Of a stretch of DNA of 64,000 bases, positions 41,069 through 52,212 are shown piece by piece. Numbering within the stretch: the first letter of the stretch is position 1; every line of letters begins with the position of its first letter. A model generated the notes under the pieces. It was not told the DNA's origin. It saw only the letters and a program-made list of their open reading frames with translations, and did no database searches. The position numbers and the translations under genes are program-made. Origin of the DNA: Ichthyophthirius multifiliis (taxonomy: Eukaryota; Ciliophora; Oligohymenophorea; Hymenostomatida); contig NW_004086062.1 in the NCBI RefSeq assembly GCF_000220395.1, forward strand, positions 64,787-128,786, written 5' to 3'.

Positions 41069-41696
41069 TCATTATAAGTCATATTTAAGCGAATCTATTC
41101 TTTCACATTCTTCACAATTAAATCTATGTCCTTAAATATATAATATTGAATTGTAGGCTTTAGGATAAAATATTAAACTAATTCCAAAGTAAGTAATTAA
41201 AAATACTCTTAAAGTACTTAATTTACTTTTTTTAAGGGCTATAAAAATAATTTATTTTATATAAATATTTTTTTTTTAATACCGAAATAATTTAACAAAG
41301 GAAAGAATAAAGATGTCGAATAAATAACGACTTACCTTTATTAATTATGTGATCTTTTAAAAATGTATTCTTCTTTTAAACCTATGTTTATATTTTTATT
41401 TTTGTTAACAATTAAATATATTATATGTCTTTTAATAACATGTTAGCTATTTAGGAAGATTATCATAAAATTAAAATACAGGATTGATATAATCCTTTTA
41501 AATCGCATTTGTAATTTCTTAATATTAAGTCTTCTTTTTTTGTTTTATCAAAAAATACATTTATATTTTTCAATCGAATATATTGATTTATAAGTTTGTA
41601 AATATGCTTAAAAATATTTTTTACATGCTTATGTTAAAAATCTTTAATTGCTTAAATGTAAAATGCTTCTTTTAATATTTAAAATACTGTATCCAT
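41069..41696 (-). CDS. Small protein of unknown function (165 aa)
   Basis: ATG 41696, introns 41447-41479 (33 nt) and 41239-41335 (97 nt), and TGA 41071-41069 give exactly 166 codons. I do not recognise it. The N-terminal half is helical and basic (QILKEAFYIQAIKDF, HVKNIFKHIYKLINQY). The C-terminal part has a hydrophobic stretch TLRVFLITYFGISLIFYP and ends with GHRFNCEECERIDSLKYD, which contains a CEEC pair. The hydrophobic stretch could be one membrane helix. The perfect frame agreement across both introns makes the gene model good even without a family. Confidence 0.65.
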
Positions 41697-42679
41697 TTTA
41701 TTTCCTATTTTTTTTTTTTTTTGAGAAAGTTTATATTATTAAAAATATTTTAGATATTTATAAAATGGAAAATAAATAATAAATATCAATTTTTAACTTT
41801 TTTAATATTAATAATTTAATTTTTAATAAAAATAAAAATTACATATTTTTTATATTTGGAATAAATAATTTTAATTTTATTGTGTATTAAATTTAAATAT
41901 ATAATATTTTTACTTTAACTTTTTTTAGTTTTTTAGTTTAATATCTTATATTATTTAAAGCATTATTCCAATATTTCAGACAAAAAGTTATTTAAATTAT
42001 TAATTTTATTTTTTGAATCATTTAATTATAATAATTTTTTGAATTAATTATATAAATCGGAAATATATAAAATTAAAATTCAAGTACATTCTTAAAAAAA
42101 ATACATATATAATGATTAACTATTATAAATATTTTATTTTATAAGTATTATAAAGATTTAATGTTTAAATAGTATTTAATTTATATTTTATTTCTGATAG
42201 TTTAATAATTTGATTTGAAAACATTGTATTATTTATTTTACTCAAATAAAACATTTAAAATTATTTTACCTTAGAATACAATAAATTTTAAATAGTAAGT
42301 TTATTTAAAATGATAATATTCATCTAATTAATTTTAAAATCAAAGTTTATATCATTTGAAAATTTTAGTAAAACTTTAAATTATATTAATAAGAAAAATC
42401 ATATCCTAAAAAATTATTAAAGATAAGATATAAAAATAAAGAGTTTTTTAAAAAAAATTAATTTTTTATTTTATTTAATTTTATGTTTTACATTATTTTT
42501 ATAATTTAAAAAACAAAATTAATTAATTAAAAAAAGACAGTTTTCCATTTATTTTTTTTGTATATTGAGCTTTAAAAACAAATTACAGAAAAAAATAAAA
42601 AACAATTTAACAAATATAAGATTAATATATAATAAATAAATTTTATTTTTTATATTTTTTTTAAATGAATTATTATAAA
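41697..42679. other. Intergenic spacer with dispersed motif copy B
   Basis: This is AT-rich spacer between two minus-strand genes, containing copy B of the dispersed motif at 42549-42615. The remaining sequence has no coding pattern. Confidence 0.5.
42549..42615. repeat. Dispersed motif, copy B
   Basis: The core TTGAGCTTTAAAAACAAATT then ACAGAAAAAAATAAAA matches copy A at 19909-19972 over about 40 nt with a few substitutions and one-base indels. Copy B lies about 65 bp beyond the stop codon of the downstream coiled-coil gene (on the minus strand). Confidence 0.5.
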
Positions 42680-43381
42680 TCATTTGCTTCTTTTAATAGC
42701 TATATTATAATCATTATAAATTTATGAATTAGATATATTATTTAATTGTTTTAAAGATGTAAAGAATTTTTCTGAATTTTAAATTTAAAATATTATTTAT
42801 TATATCATATCTAAAGCTTCAATCTATGAATTAACATTTAAAATACCAAATAATTACTCAACAAAGTATTAATTTTATTTACAAAACATATAATCTTAAA
42901 CTGTTTTTTTAATCCATTTCCAACAAACTTTTAAATTTGGTTTATTTTCTTCACAAAAATAACCATCTGGATGACAAGAAATAACCATTTATTAAATATG
43001 TTAGGTGAATTTATTTAAATTGTTATATGCTTCTTTAATTTAATTTATATTTGTTACTAAATTATCGTTTTCATGTTCATTTAGTGTTTACTTTATTTAT
43101 TAAATTAAATTTTCATATATTTAATTTTATTCTTTTATTTAAACTAATTCTTCTTGATTTCTTTCTAATTTTTTTTCTAATTATTGTACTTATATTTACA
43201 TATTATATAATTAGTTATCTTTTTTATCTAATCTTTCTTATTATTCGTTTGATATATATGTACTAGTCTCTTAATGTAAAAAAGATTGTTCTTGTTAGCA
43301 AATATTTAAATTTTCCTTGTTTTTCAATAAACGATGTTATTTATATGCTAATGTTTTAAATTGTTAAATACTATTTTGCAT
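42680..43381 (-). CDS. Coiled-coil protein with a Cys/Trp C-terminal domain (233 aa)
   Basis: One exon runs from ATG 43381 to TGA 42682-42680, exactly 234 codons. The N-terminal ~120 residues form a coiled coil with regular Leu/Ile heptads (QVQQLEKKLERNQEELVQIK). A more compact part follows, with SCHPDGYFCEENKPNLKVCW and KWIKKTVQDYMFCKQNQYF, holding three conserved-looking cysteines and three aromatic residues. The end is again helical. I do not know the family. The composition clearly differs from the spacer on both sides, which supports a real gene. Confidence 0.7.
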
Positions 43382-45495
43382 TAAAAATATAAATAATAAA
43401 TTTAATCTTTTTATTTATTAATTTAAAAATATAGGAATAATTATATAAAAAATAATATAATATTATTTATATTTATTAATATTTTTTTTAAAATTAAAAC
43501 ATGTATATTATTTTCACAATGTTTATATATTTTAAATTGTTAATAATATAAGAAATTATTAAAATTAAATACGATTTTATTTTTTATATGTGATATAAAG
43601 GATTTTAATATAAATTAAGAATATTTAATTATTTTCAAAAATTTTTAAAATTTTAGTTTATTAATAATATATATTATATATTAAAATTTTTAAAAGTAGA
43701 TTAAAATAATTAAATATATAAAAAAAATTGAATTAATATTTATTTTTTATTGCCAAATAAACTTTGAATTTATTAATAAAAAATTAGATTAAATTATTAT
43801 TAAAAAAAAAAAAAATTAAGAACAAAAAAAAATAAGTAGTTTTAAAATGTTTTATATATAAATATTAATATATTAAAAAGTTATAAAAATATTGTTTATA
43901 ATATTTAAAAAAAAAGTAAAGAAAAAAAAATATTTATTGAAAAATAAAATTCATAAAAAGAAAATGCATATATATCTTAAAATAATTTATAAAAGATATT
44001 TCAAATTTTTTGAAAAATTGAATATAATTTCGTTTAAGGTAATATGATTTTAGAAGATAAGTTAATTTGATAAAATAATGATAAAAAAAAATATAATGAA
44101 ATATTAAGATATTAAAAAAAGCTATATAATAAAATAATAAATGATTAAAATAGTTTTAATGACTTAAAATTATAATTAAATACTTAAATTATATTAAAAT
44201 ACAAAAATAAATAAATCTAAAAATTGTATATAATAAATATATATATTAATTTTATATATAAAAATAAAAAGATATAAAGATAAAAAACATATAAATGTAT
44301 AAATATATAAATATATAAATATAAAATATAAATAAATAAATATATATATATTTATTTTTATATATATTTATCTTTTTTAATAATTAATTTTTTTCTTAAA
44401 ATTTATTTTTTATTTTATAATCTTTATTTTTTATTTAAATTTTTTTTTTTTTATTTTAGTAACATATTTTTATATTTAATTTATTTTTATCTTATCTTTA
44501 ATAATTTTCATTTTTATTTATTTATTTACGTAATAATTTTATTTTTATACATTTTTTATTTTTACCATTTTAACTACGTTTTTTTTTTTTTATTTTAATT
44601 AATTTTATCTTTACAATTTATTATTTAAAGCTTTACGCATTCAACTTCTTATTAAAGAATAAAACCTTTTACTTAAAGTAATAACTCACATTTAATTTTT
44701 AAAATATTCAATAATTTGATTGCATTACTTTTTTGATTTTATTTTAAAATAAAAACTATATATCAATTATACTTTTAAATAAATAAGTCGATTCTTTCTT
44801 TATTTATCAAGGCACGAAAACAGAATATAGTCTACTTAAACCATTTTAACTTACTAAGTATTAGTATTAATATTTTCATTTATTTATTTTTTATATTATT
44901 GTTGAACTATTATTAATTAATTTATTAAGTAAAGTTTTCGAAAAAAAAAAATTTGAAGGTATCGTGTTAAAACAAATTCTAAATAGCTCTAGATGGAACT
45001 GAAGTATTTAGATGTGATTTTATTATTGGTTGTTTTGTTTTTTCTATTTTTAAACTTCAATGATTGATTTTTCCTGCTAATATATGTAAAATATTTAATA
45101 ACTAAATATATAAATCCAATGCATAAATATTTTTAATAATCAGATTACTTTGTTTTCACTTCATATTAATATTTTTTTTTTTTTTAATTTAACAAAAATG
45201 TTAATTTCGGATTATATTTATTTGTTTATACTTATAAATTGATATTATTGATAACCTTTTTTGATCTTATTTAAAATTACAGTTAAAATATACAATAGTA
45301 AAAATAAAAAATATTTAAAAAGAAATTAAAAATTAAAAAATCTAAATGAATAAAAAATAAATCTATGAATATAAATGACTGAATCTAATAAATATAAAAT
45401 GTATATTTAAAAAAATATATTTCATAATATTAATTTATATATTTATAAAAAAGTAATTATTAACATATAATTTTTTATTTAATTTAAAAAAATAT
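43382..45495. other. Longest gene-free spacer
   Basis: No gene is seen in these 2.1 kb. The left part is purely A/T with short TATAAA runs near 44290-44350. A less AT-rich block at about 44800-45090 contains GGCACGAAAACAG and TAGCTCTAGATGGAACTGAA but no open frame, so it may be a small RNA gene or a relic. The rest is plain spacer before the sugar transporter's 3' end. Confidence 0.5.
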
Positions 45496-46935
45496 TCATA
45501 ATAATGTTTATTATAAATTATTCGGAGTTTTTACATTTTTGATTTCCTACATTTATTAAACGTCAAGAATTTGTCTTTCTTCATTTTCAAACATTCTAAT
45601 AATTTCAATTTTAGATTTCCCTAAAGTTTCTTTAAGAAATCTAGTTGTAAAAAACACACAACAGACACAAACACTTCCAAAAATAAGAAATAGAGGCCAA
45701 AAATCACTAAAGTAAGGCAAAGCTAAAGTAACAACAGTACCTCCAAACCAATTAGCTAAAGTAGCAATACTAATTCCTTTTTCAGGTAGAATTTCGGAAT
45801 TATAAAGCCATACGATAGGTCCTAAAGAAAAATTAAAAGCAAGGTAATACAAAAAGATAAAAATAACATTATATTTTTCCGTTCCTTCAACTTTCGAATA
45901 AGATAATAAACATAGAATATAAAGGAAAATTGCGCAAATCATCGAACCGTATTAAAGAATGATCTTTCTTCCAATCTTAGAAACGAAAAATCCACTTGTA
46001 GCGCAAGCAACCATCAAAACAATATTAGAAAATAAAGTAATCAAATTTTTGGTTTCAAAGTCTTTGATTGAGGCCCCAAAAATTTAACCAGAATACATAA
46101 TAACGGCATATATACCAGACCATTGTTAAAATATTGAAAGAGTAACGCCTATCATGAGTCTTTATCGGAATTCAGGTTTTATCATGTCAATATATTGCAT
46201 GGAAGATGAAGAAATTTTTTGAGCTTAGGATTTAGTTTCTTAATAAACTTCTTACACATATTATTCTTTGTAGTATATTTTCAAAATATCCATACAGTCA
46301 TTATCTTTACCATATAGTAGACAATATAAAGGCGTTTCATGATTAAAATATTTTAACATTACATAAGATCTAATTATATTAAAAAAAGCAGGAAAGAAAA
46401 TCACAAATCGCCAATATTCATCATTTATAGAAGGATTTTCGTTAAAAAATAAACCCAAAAAAGTACCTAAAATAATCCCGAAACAAATTGAAAGGGTATA
46501 TACAAAACTAAGTTTTCCAGCTAATTATTAAGGGCTTATTTCTTGTATATATTATGGGACTAAACAACTATTGAAACCAGTTACCATCCCTGTTATAAAT
46601 CTACCAATAATTAATAAATTAATGTTCAATATTTAAGAAAATAGTATTCCAATAATACCTAATAAATCTATTATAAAAATGGCATTTTTTCTAGATACAA
46701 AGTCAAACAATTTACCTGTTAATATAGATCCAAACATAGCTCCAAATGGAATAGAAGCTGTAAGGATAGAATTATTAAAATTTTTATCTTATTCAGATAT
46801 ATTAAAAACAGTAAATATTGTGATACTAGCTAACGACATTACGCTAATGGAATAACCGAAAAAAATAGATCCTAATGAAATATTTTGTATTAACAAATAG
46901 ATTTATAGTAGAGATTTATATTTTAATTCTTACAT
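45496..46935 (-). CDS. MFS sugar-porter family transporter
   Basis: A single exon from ATG 46935 to TGA 45498-45496 encodes 479 residues with twelve likely helices. This is the glucose-transporter type of the major facilitator superfamily. Markers are GSILTGKLFDFVSRKNAI in the loop after helix 2 (the GxxxDxxGRK-type loop, partly changed), IIGRFITGM near helix 4, FQQWSGIYAVIMYSGQIFG in helix 7, VSKIGRKIIIL in the matching second-half loop and FLKETLGKS at the C-terminus. The large loop between helices 6 and 7 is present (PLYCLLYGKDNDC to SQAQKISS). The substrate is probably a hexose, but it cannot be read from sequence. A (TATAAA)n array begins 22 bp upstream of the start codon, within the likely promoter or 5' leader. 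Confidence 0.92.
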
Positions 46936-48097
46936 AAATAATTATATTAGACTTTTTATAAATATAAATATAAATATAAATATAAATATAAATATAAATA
47001 TAAATATAAATATAAATATAAATATAAATATAAATATAAATATAATAAATATATTAATATTTCCTTTTTTTTCTATTTTTTCTTTTATTTATATCTTTTT
47101 TTTAATTTTTTATTTTTATAATCTTTTTTATATAATTTTTTTTAATTTAATATTTATTTAATATCTTATTTATAATACTTATTTATTTTATTTATTACAA
47201 ACATCAATTTACTTTTTTTAATTTTTTTTTATATTTATTTTTAGATATCAATATAAAAAATATTTTTGTTTATTTTTTTTAATTATAAGTTATTTTATTA
47301 AATAATATATATTTTTATTAATATTTTTATTTTTTTACAGTATTTATTTATATTTTTTAATTTTTTTTTTTAATTATATATACACATAAAAAAATATTTT
47401 TAATTACAATTTTTGATTCATTAAATTTTTATTATAAAAATAACTTTTTATAATTAAACTTTTAAATAATTAATAAAATTAAAAAAACTAAAATTTATTA
47501 TTAATTAAAATATTATTATTATAAAATTTTAATTATAATTAATATTATTATTATTTTATTATTATATTATATTGTAAATTAATTTTATCATAGTATATAT
47601 TTTTTACAAAATACTTGAAAATAATCAAAATTTATATTTCAAAATTTTTAAATGATTAAGTATATATCTTTCTATTATTACTAATTCTTTTATTAGGTAT
47701 TTATTATTAATTTTTCTATTAATTTTTATTTGATTTTAAAAATTCATATATTTAAAAATAGGGATATTAAAAATTTAAAATATAATTTTTAAACTTTAAT
47801 ATATATAATATTTTATTTTCCTATAATACAAATATACAAATATAAGATAAAACACAATTTAATAAAATAGTTTTTCTTTATTATTATTTTCATTTATATT
47901 AAATTTTAAACTTTATTAATTTATTTAATTATAAAGCTATTTTTGTTTTTAAAACTATAAAATTATATTAATAAAAAGCATAAAAGTTATTAATTTAAAA
48001 ATATAATTTTAAGAAATTAATTTTATTTAATAAAATAAAAATTGGCATATTTTAATTTAAAAATTATAATATATTAAAATTAAAACTTAAAAATTAA
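46936..48097. other. Divergent intergenic spacer
   Basis: This spacer lies between the 5' ends of the sugar transporter (-) and the four-helix membrane protein (+). It starts with the window's longest hexamer array and continues as T-rich sequence. No other feature is seen. Confidence 0.5.
46957..47043. repeat. (TATAAA)n array, about 14 perfect units
   Basis: This is an 87-nt almost perfect tandem array of TATAAA, the cleanest of the four hexamer arrays in the window. It lies 22 bp upstream of the sugar transporter's ATG, where it could affect transcription or simply be a slippage product. Confidence 0.92.
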
Positions 48098-48622
48098 ATG
48101 GAAAATTATCAAACAGAAGTAAGAATAGATTTAAATAAAGTTGTTAGATTGAATAATTTTATATTTTTAGTTTTTGCAATATGTACAAAAAAAGTATATA
48201 CAAAAAATACATGTAGGGAATAAAATTCTGAAAAATTTTTAAATTGGGTATTATATGGAAATGCTTTTATATTTGCAGTTATAATACTTGGATTAATTCT
48301 AACAAAATTTAGGATTTTTGAAAAGCTTATTGAATAATGCGGAGCTGTATGTGTGACAATATAAACTTTTGCTTTTCTTGGAGCTTTATTCATGTATAAT
48401 TTAATAACAATGTTTTTCGGTATGTAATAATATTTTACAAAAGAACCTCCTTAATGCAAAGAATTAGAATTATTTTTAATGGTTTGCGCTTATATTTATG
48501 TAGTTTGGATTTGCACTGTATTATACACAGTTGTTTATAAAATTATTATGGACAAATGTGTGTAATAAAAAGATGTAGATAGATATAATGATATTTTATT
48601 TAGCAAAAAAACAAATAATTGA
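48098..48622 (+). CDS. Four-helix membrane protein of unknown function (174 aa)
   Basis: ATG 48098 to TGA 48620-48622 gives 175 codons without introns. Four hydrophobic stretches are visible: around residues 18-28 (short, LNNFIFLVFAI), then WVLYGNAFIFAVIILGLIL, CVTIQTFAFLGALFMYNL and ELFLMVCAYIYVVWICTVLY. The loops contain cysteines (CTKKVYTKNTC, EQCGAVC, PPQCKE). The ends are polar and Gln/Lys-rich. I do not recognise a family, and tetraspan proteins of this size occur in many unrelated groups. It lies tail-to-tail with the CNBD channel, with very little spacer between them. Confidence 0.7.
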
Positions 48623-48736
48623 CAGAAGTAAAAAAATTTAACTTTATAAGTATAAATTTTTTATATTTATTATTGTATATTTTTTTTTATTTTCTTTATG
48701 TAAAAAGTAAAAAATTAACTTAAATAGATAAAATAT

Positions 48737-51692
48737 TCATTATATTTATTTTAAGCTTTTATGATTATATTTTTTTATTCTTTAAACTATACTTACATTT
48801 TTTTATATTTTTTGCCATCTTAATAATGATTAATTTTATTTGAAAATAAATTATTAAACTTTTTTTATTATTTAATAACTATTATAAGACGGGAAATAAA
48901 ATTTATAATTTTAAAGTTTGTCTAATTTAATTAAAAAATCTAAATTATTTTAATTTTTCCAACTTTAATTTTTTTAATTTTTATTCAAATTTTTTTCTTA
49001 AAAATTAGTTTAGTTTTTTGAGAGTTAGATTTCAATAGATTTTTTTGATAAATTTAAATTATTTTAAAATGAAATTATAGTACTATCCTATATGTTTTTT
49101 GATATAATTTATTATATATGTTCATATTATTAATTATGTTTTTTATTATTTTCTGAGTTTATTCTTCTTCTTTATATATCATGATTTTTAAATAATTGGA
49201 TTTCTGATTTTATTTATATATTACTATTGTTATTTTATTCACTTTATACAATATTTTTAATTTAACTCATTAGATTTATATCTGTTTCTAATAAAGAATA
49301 CTCATTTTTATTTTTATTATTGTTTTCCGAATAATTTAATATTGAGTTTGCACGTTTTATACATTTAAAATATGTTTCTTGAAAATTTATAGGCTTATTA
49401 TTTTTGTTAAAATACATTCTTTTTTTCCCAAATTTTCTTAAAAAATTTTCACATCGAGTTTAAATATTATCTTAATTGTATTTTTAGATTAAATAAAAGT
49501 TTTTTTTTCGGAAATTGAGAATATTGCAATTTTCAAATAAATGTTTTTTACTATTACAAATATTACATAAAAATAATTCTTTTTCTGATTTAAATGAGAA
49601 ATCAAATAAAATCTTATCTTTTAATTCCATAAATTTTTCGAAGTCTTGTATATTTTCTTATAGTATTTTTAATAAATTTATTCTATTTATTTTTATTAGA
49701 TTTGAAAATTTCCTACTTTCGATACTATATTAGGTTTTTTATCCTGTAAAAAATTAGTGAGTACCAAAAGATTGGCCTTTAGTTAAAATTTTTATTTCTT
49801 TTTTATAAATTTTGGTTTCATTATTTATTTTAATGTTATTTTATGTAAAAAGTTTAACTAATTTTTTATTTTTAAATAATTTAACAAATATAAAATAAAA
49901 ATACTTTATCCTTTAACTATTAAATATATATTATCGTCATCTCCTTTATTATATGAATTAAAGATAATTTAATCAGGCGAAAATTCCACTTCTTCCATTA
50001 TTTTATAAATTCGATTAATAGTTTATTAAGAAAAAAAAGAAAAAATATTGAAATTTTTCAAAATATTAGAATTTGATTATATAATTAATTCATCCAAAAT
50101 ACATTTACTAAGTTTTTCTAATGATTCTTTTTCAGAACTTAATTTATCTCTTTTTTATTTCATGTAATTTTTTATTAAATTTATATTTACTCTTCTTTTT
50201 AAACCACTTTTTTTTTATTTTTTTATTAGAAAAAAAAAAAAAAAAAAAAAAAGAAAGTTAAATATTTTGTTTACATATCAATGTTTTTTCTTTTCATAAA
50301 TTAATTTAAAATATTTAAATCTTTTTTATAATCTTTTTATGATTTGTTGATGTCAGTCAATATGTTGCTTATAGTATTTACAAAATACCCAAATATAATA
50401 CATGATAACATCATACAAAAAGATGTAAAAGCTAATTCTAATTCAGTAAGCGGTTTTTCAGTAGACTACATCATAATATTATAGGCCCAATATTAAGCTT
50501 CTAAATACAATTTCCATTTCTGACCTTCAAAAGGGCTTAAATTAATCCAAGTATTATCTAAATGAAGGTATCTAATTTCAAAAACTGACAAAATATGCCA
50601 TAGACATGCCAAAATATGACCTAAAATCATAATTTGGATAACTAGTTTAATTATTTAATAAGAGTAATGATGCTCAAGAATCTATATTATATAAAACTCG
50701 ATTTTTTAAAAGATAATAAACATTCCTTTAATTTTTAATAAAATCGGTAAATTCAAAAGCATATTAATTATTGGATTTCGAGATTACCAACCTTCAAAAA
50801 TAAGGGGTAAAACTTCAAAAATGAAGTTTTTTTTCAAATAAATTTACAATATTTCATTCCTATTGGTTATATAATTATTATTATGGTAATTTATAGTGTT
50901 TATTTATAAAAAAATTTCCATAATCCATAAAATTTAAGCTATTTAGGACAAAAAAAGGTAATTTTATCTAATTTCGATTTCGAAAAAAACATCTATGGAA
51001 ACGAAAAATATATAAATTATATTATAAGCAAATATTAGTAGGTTTAAAGTTATTTTTATTTTATTTTCGGGATTTATTAATGGAATTTTATCCAAATTTA
51101 ATCTTTTAATTGTTTTTTTTATTTAATTAAAAATATTGGCTAAGTATTTTATTTTAAAAATTGAAGTTTATTTATTTTGAAAATCTGATAAATCATTTAT
51201 ACATTTTTTAATATTTTCATTTTTTTACAGTTTATTATAATTTTTTATTTAAGAATTTTAATTGTTTTCAGACTGAGAAGTATTATTATTTATCTTTTAG
51301 GTATTATTATTTATATTTTTTTTTATATTCTAAAAGTTCAAGTCTTTAAAATATGAATTTTGAGTTTGTTTTATTATATTATCTTTTTATGTAGTAAAAT
51401 TGTTTGATGTTATTTCAGAATATTATTTTTTTGTGTTTTAACTACTTTCATGATTGTTTTGTGAGAAAAAAGAACTTTTTCCTTATTCGAAAATACTTTT
51501 TTTATAAAATTTCTCAATTTTATTATTTTTTATATCACTGTTTTAACTTTTAATCTCTTTTTTTATTTTGAGGTTATTTGTTACTTATTTATTTTAATTT
51601 ATTTATAATATATATATATTATTTTTAACTAAAATCCTTTTCATTGCTTAGCTAACTTTTTTATTTATCATTGTTTATTTTAAACTATACAT
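48737..51692 (-). CDS. Cyclic-nucleotide-binding-domain cation channel
   Basis: This is a six-helix, voltage-gated-type channel with a C-terminal cyclic nucleotide-binding domain, as in the CNG/HCN/EAG group greatly expanded in ciliates. The start is ATG 51692. Introns at 50207-50274 and 49858-49904 are needed to keep the frame. The order is: a Gln/Asn-rich N-terminus (~140 residues); a helical linker; S1 near 51050 (LNLLIFAYNIIYIFFVSIDV); S4 near 50750 (LLNLPILLKIKGMF, poor in arginine); S5 with LGHILACLWHILSVFE; and pore/S6 with EAQYWAYNIMMQSTEKPL then SFCMMLSCIIFGYFVN. The C-linker and CNBD have IYLIVKGQIKLFTQN and LTKGQSFGTHQFF. The usual GYG filter is absent. The tail is Asn/Gln/Lys-rich, with FYFPSYNSYQIIKKV near its end; I could not fix the stop codon. 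48737 is the nearest candidate and depends on one more intron. Confidence 0.88.
50230..50252. repeat. Poly(A) run (T on the gene strand)
   Basis: 23 A residues in a row lie on the plus strand inside the first intron (50207-50274) of the CNBD-channel gene, where they form its T-rich stretch. The length may be affected by sequencing. Confidence 0.85.
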
Positions 51693-52212
51693 TTTTAATT
51701 AAGTTTTAATTTAGTTTTATTAACATTTAGTGAAATTTTTTTTCTTTTTTCTTATTTATTATTCTTATAGTGGATAAAAATTATTTCTTTAAAACCTTTT
51801 AAGCAATATTTTCAAAAGATACATAAGTTACTATTTATTTAAAGATTTTATGGTTTATTATAGTATCTTTTAAATTTGAGAATTTTCAAATAAAAATATA
51901 TAATAAGGTTATAATTATAATATTATTAAATTTAATATTAATAATTTTATTTTATTTTTTCTATATATAATAATAATCAATGTTTGTTTCTTTAAATTTT
52001 CATTATTTTATTTGTTTTATCTTATTTAAAATATTATTTAACAAAAATTACTAATAATAATATAAATACTATAGTTTTATAAAGTAAATTTTTAATTACA
52101 TAAAACTAATATAAAAATATTTATTTAAAAAAAATAAACTTATTTTTCATTTATTTTTATCAATATAATTTGCAACTTAGTTTATATCATTTATATTTAT
52201 ATTAATAATTTA
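51693..52212. other. Intergenic spacer
   Basis: This spacer lies between the 5' end of the CNBD channel and the 3' end of PIEZO, both minus strand. It is AT-rich and nothing is recognised. Confidence 0.5.

Noticed and set aside
43051-43266. Plus-strand hydrophobic frame of 71 aa
   Set aside because: It is the antisense of the Gln/Glu/Lys coiled coil in the minus-strand gene 42680-43381.
44930-45060. A U4- or U6-type spliceosomal RNA gene
   Set aside because: Only short words match; the conserved ACAGAGA box of U6 and the stem of U4 were not found.
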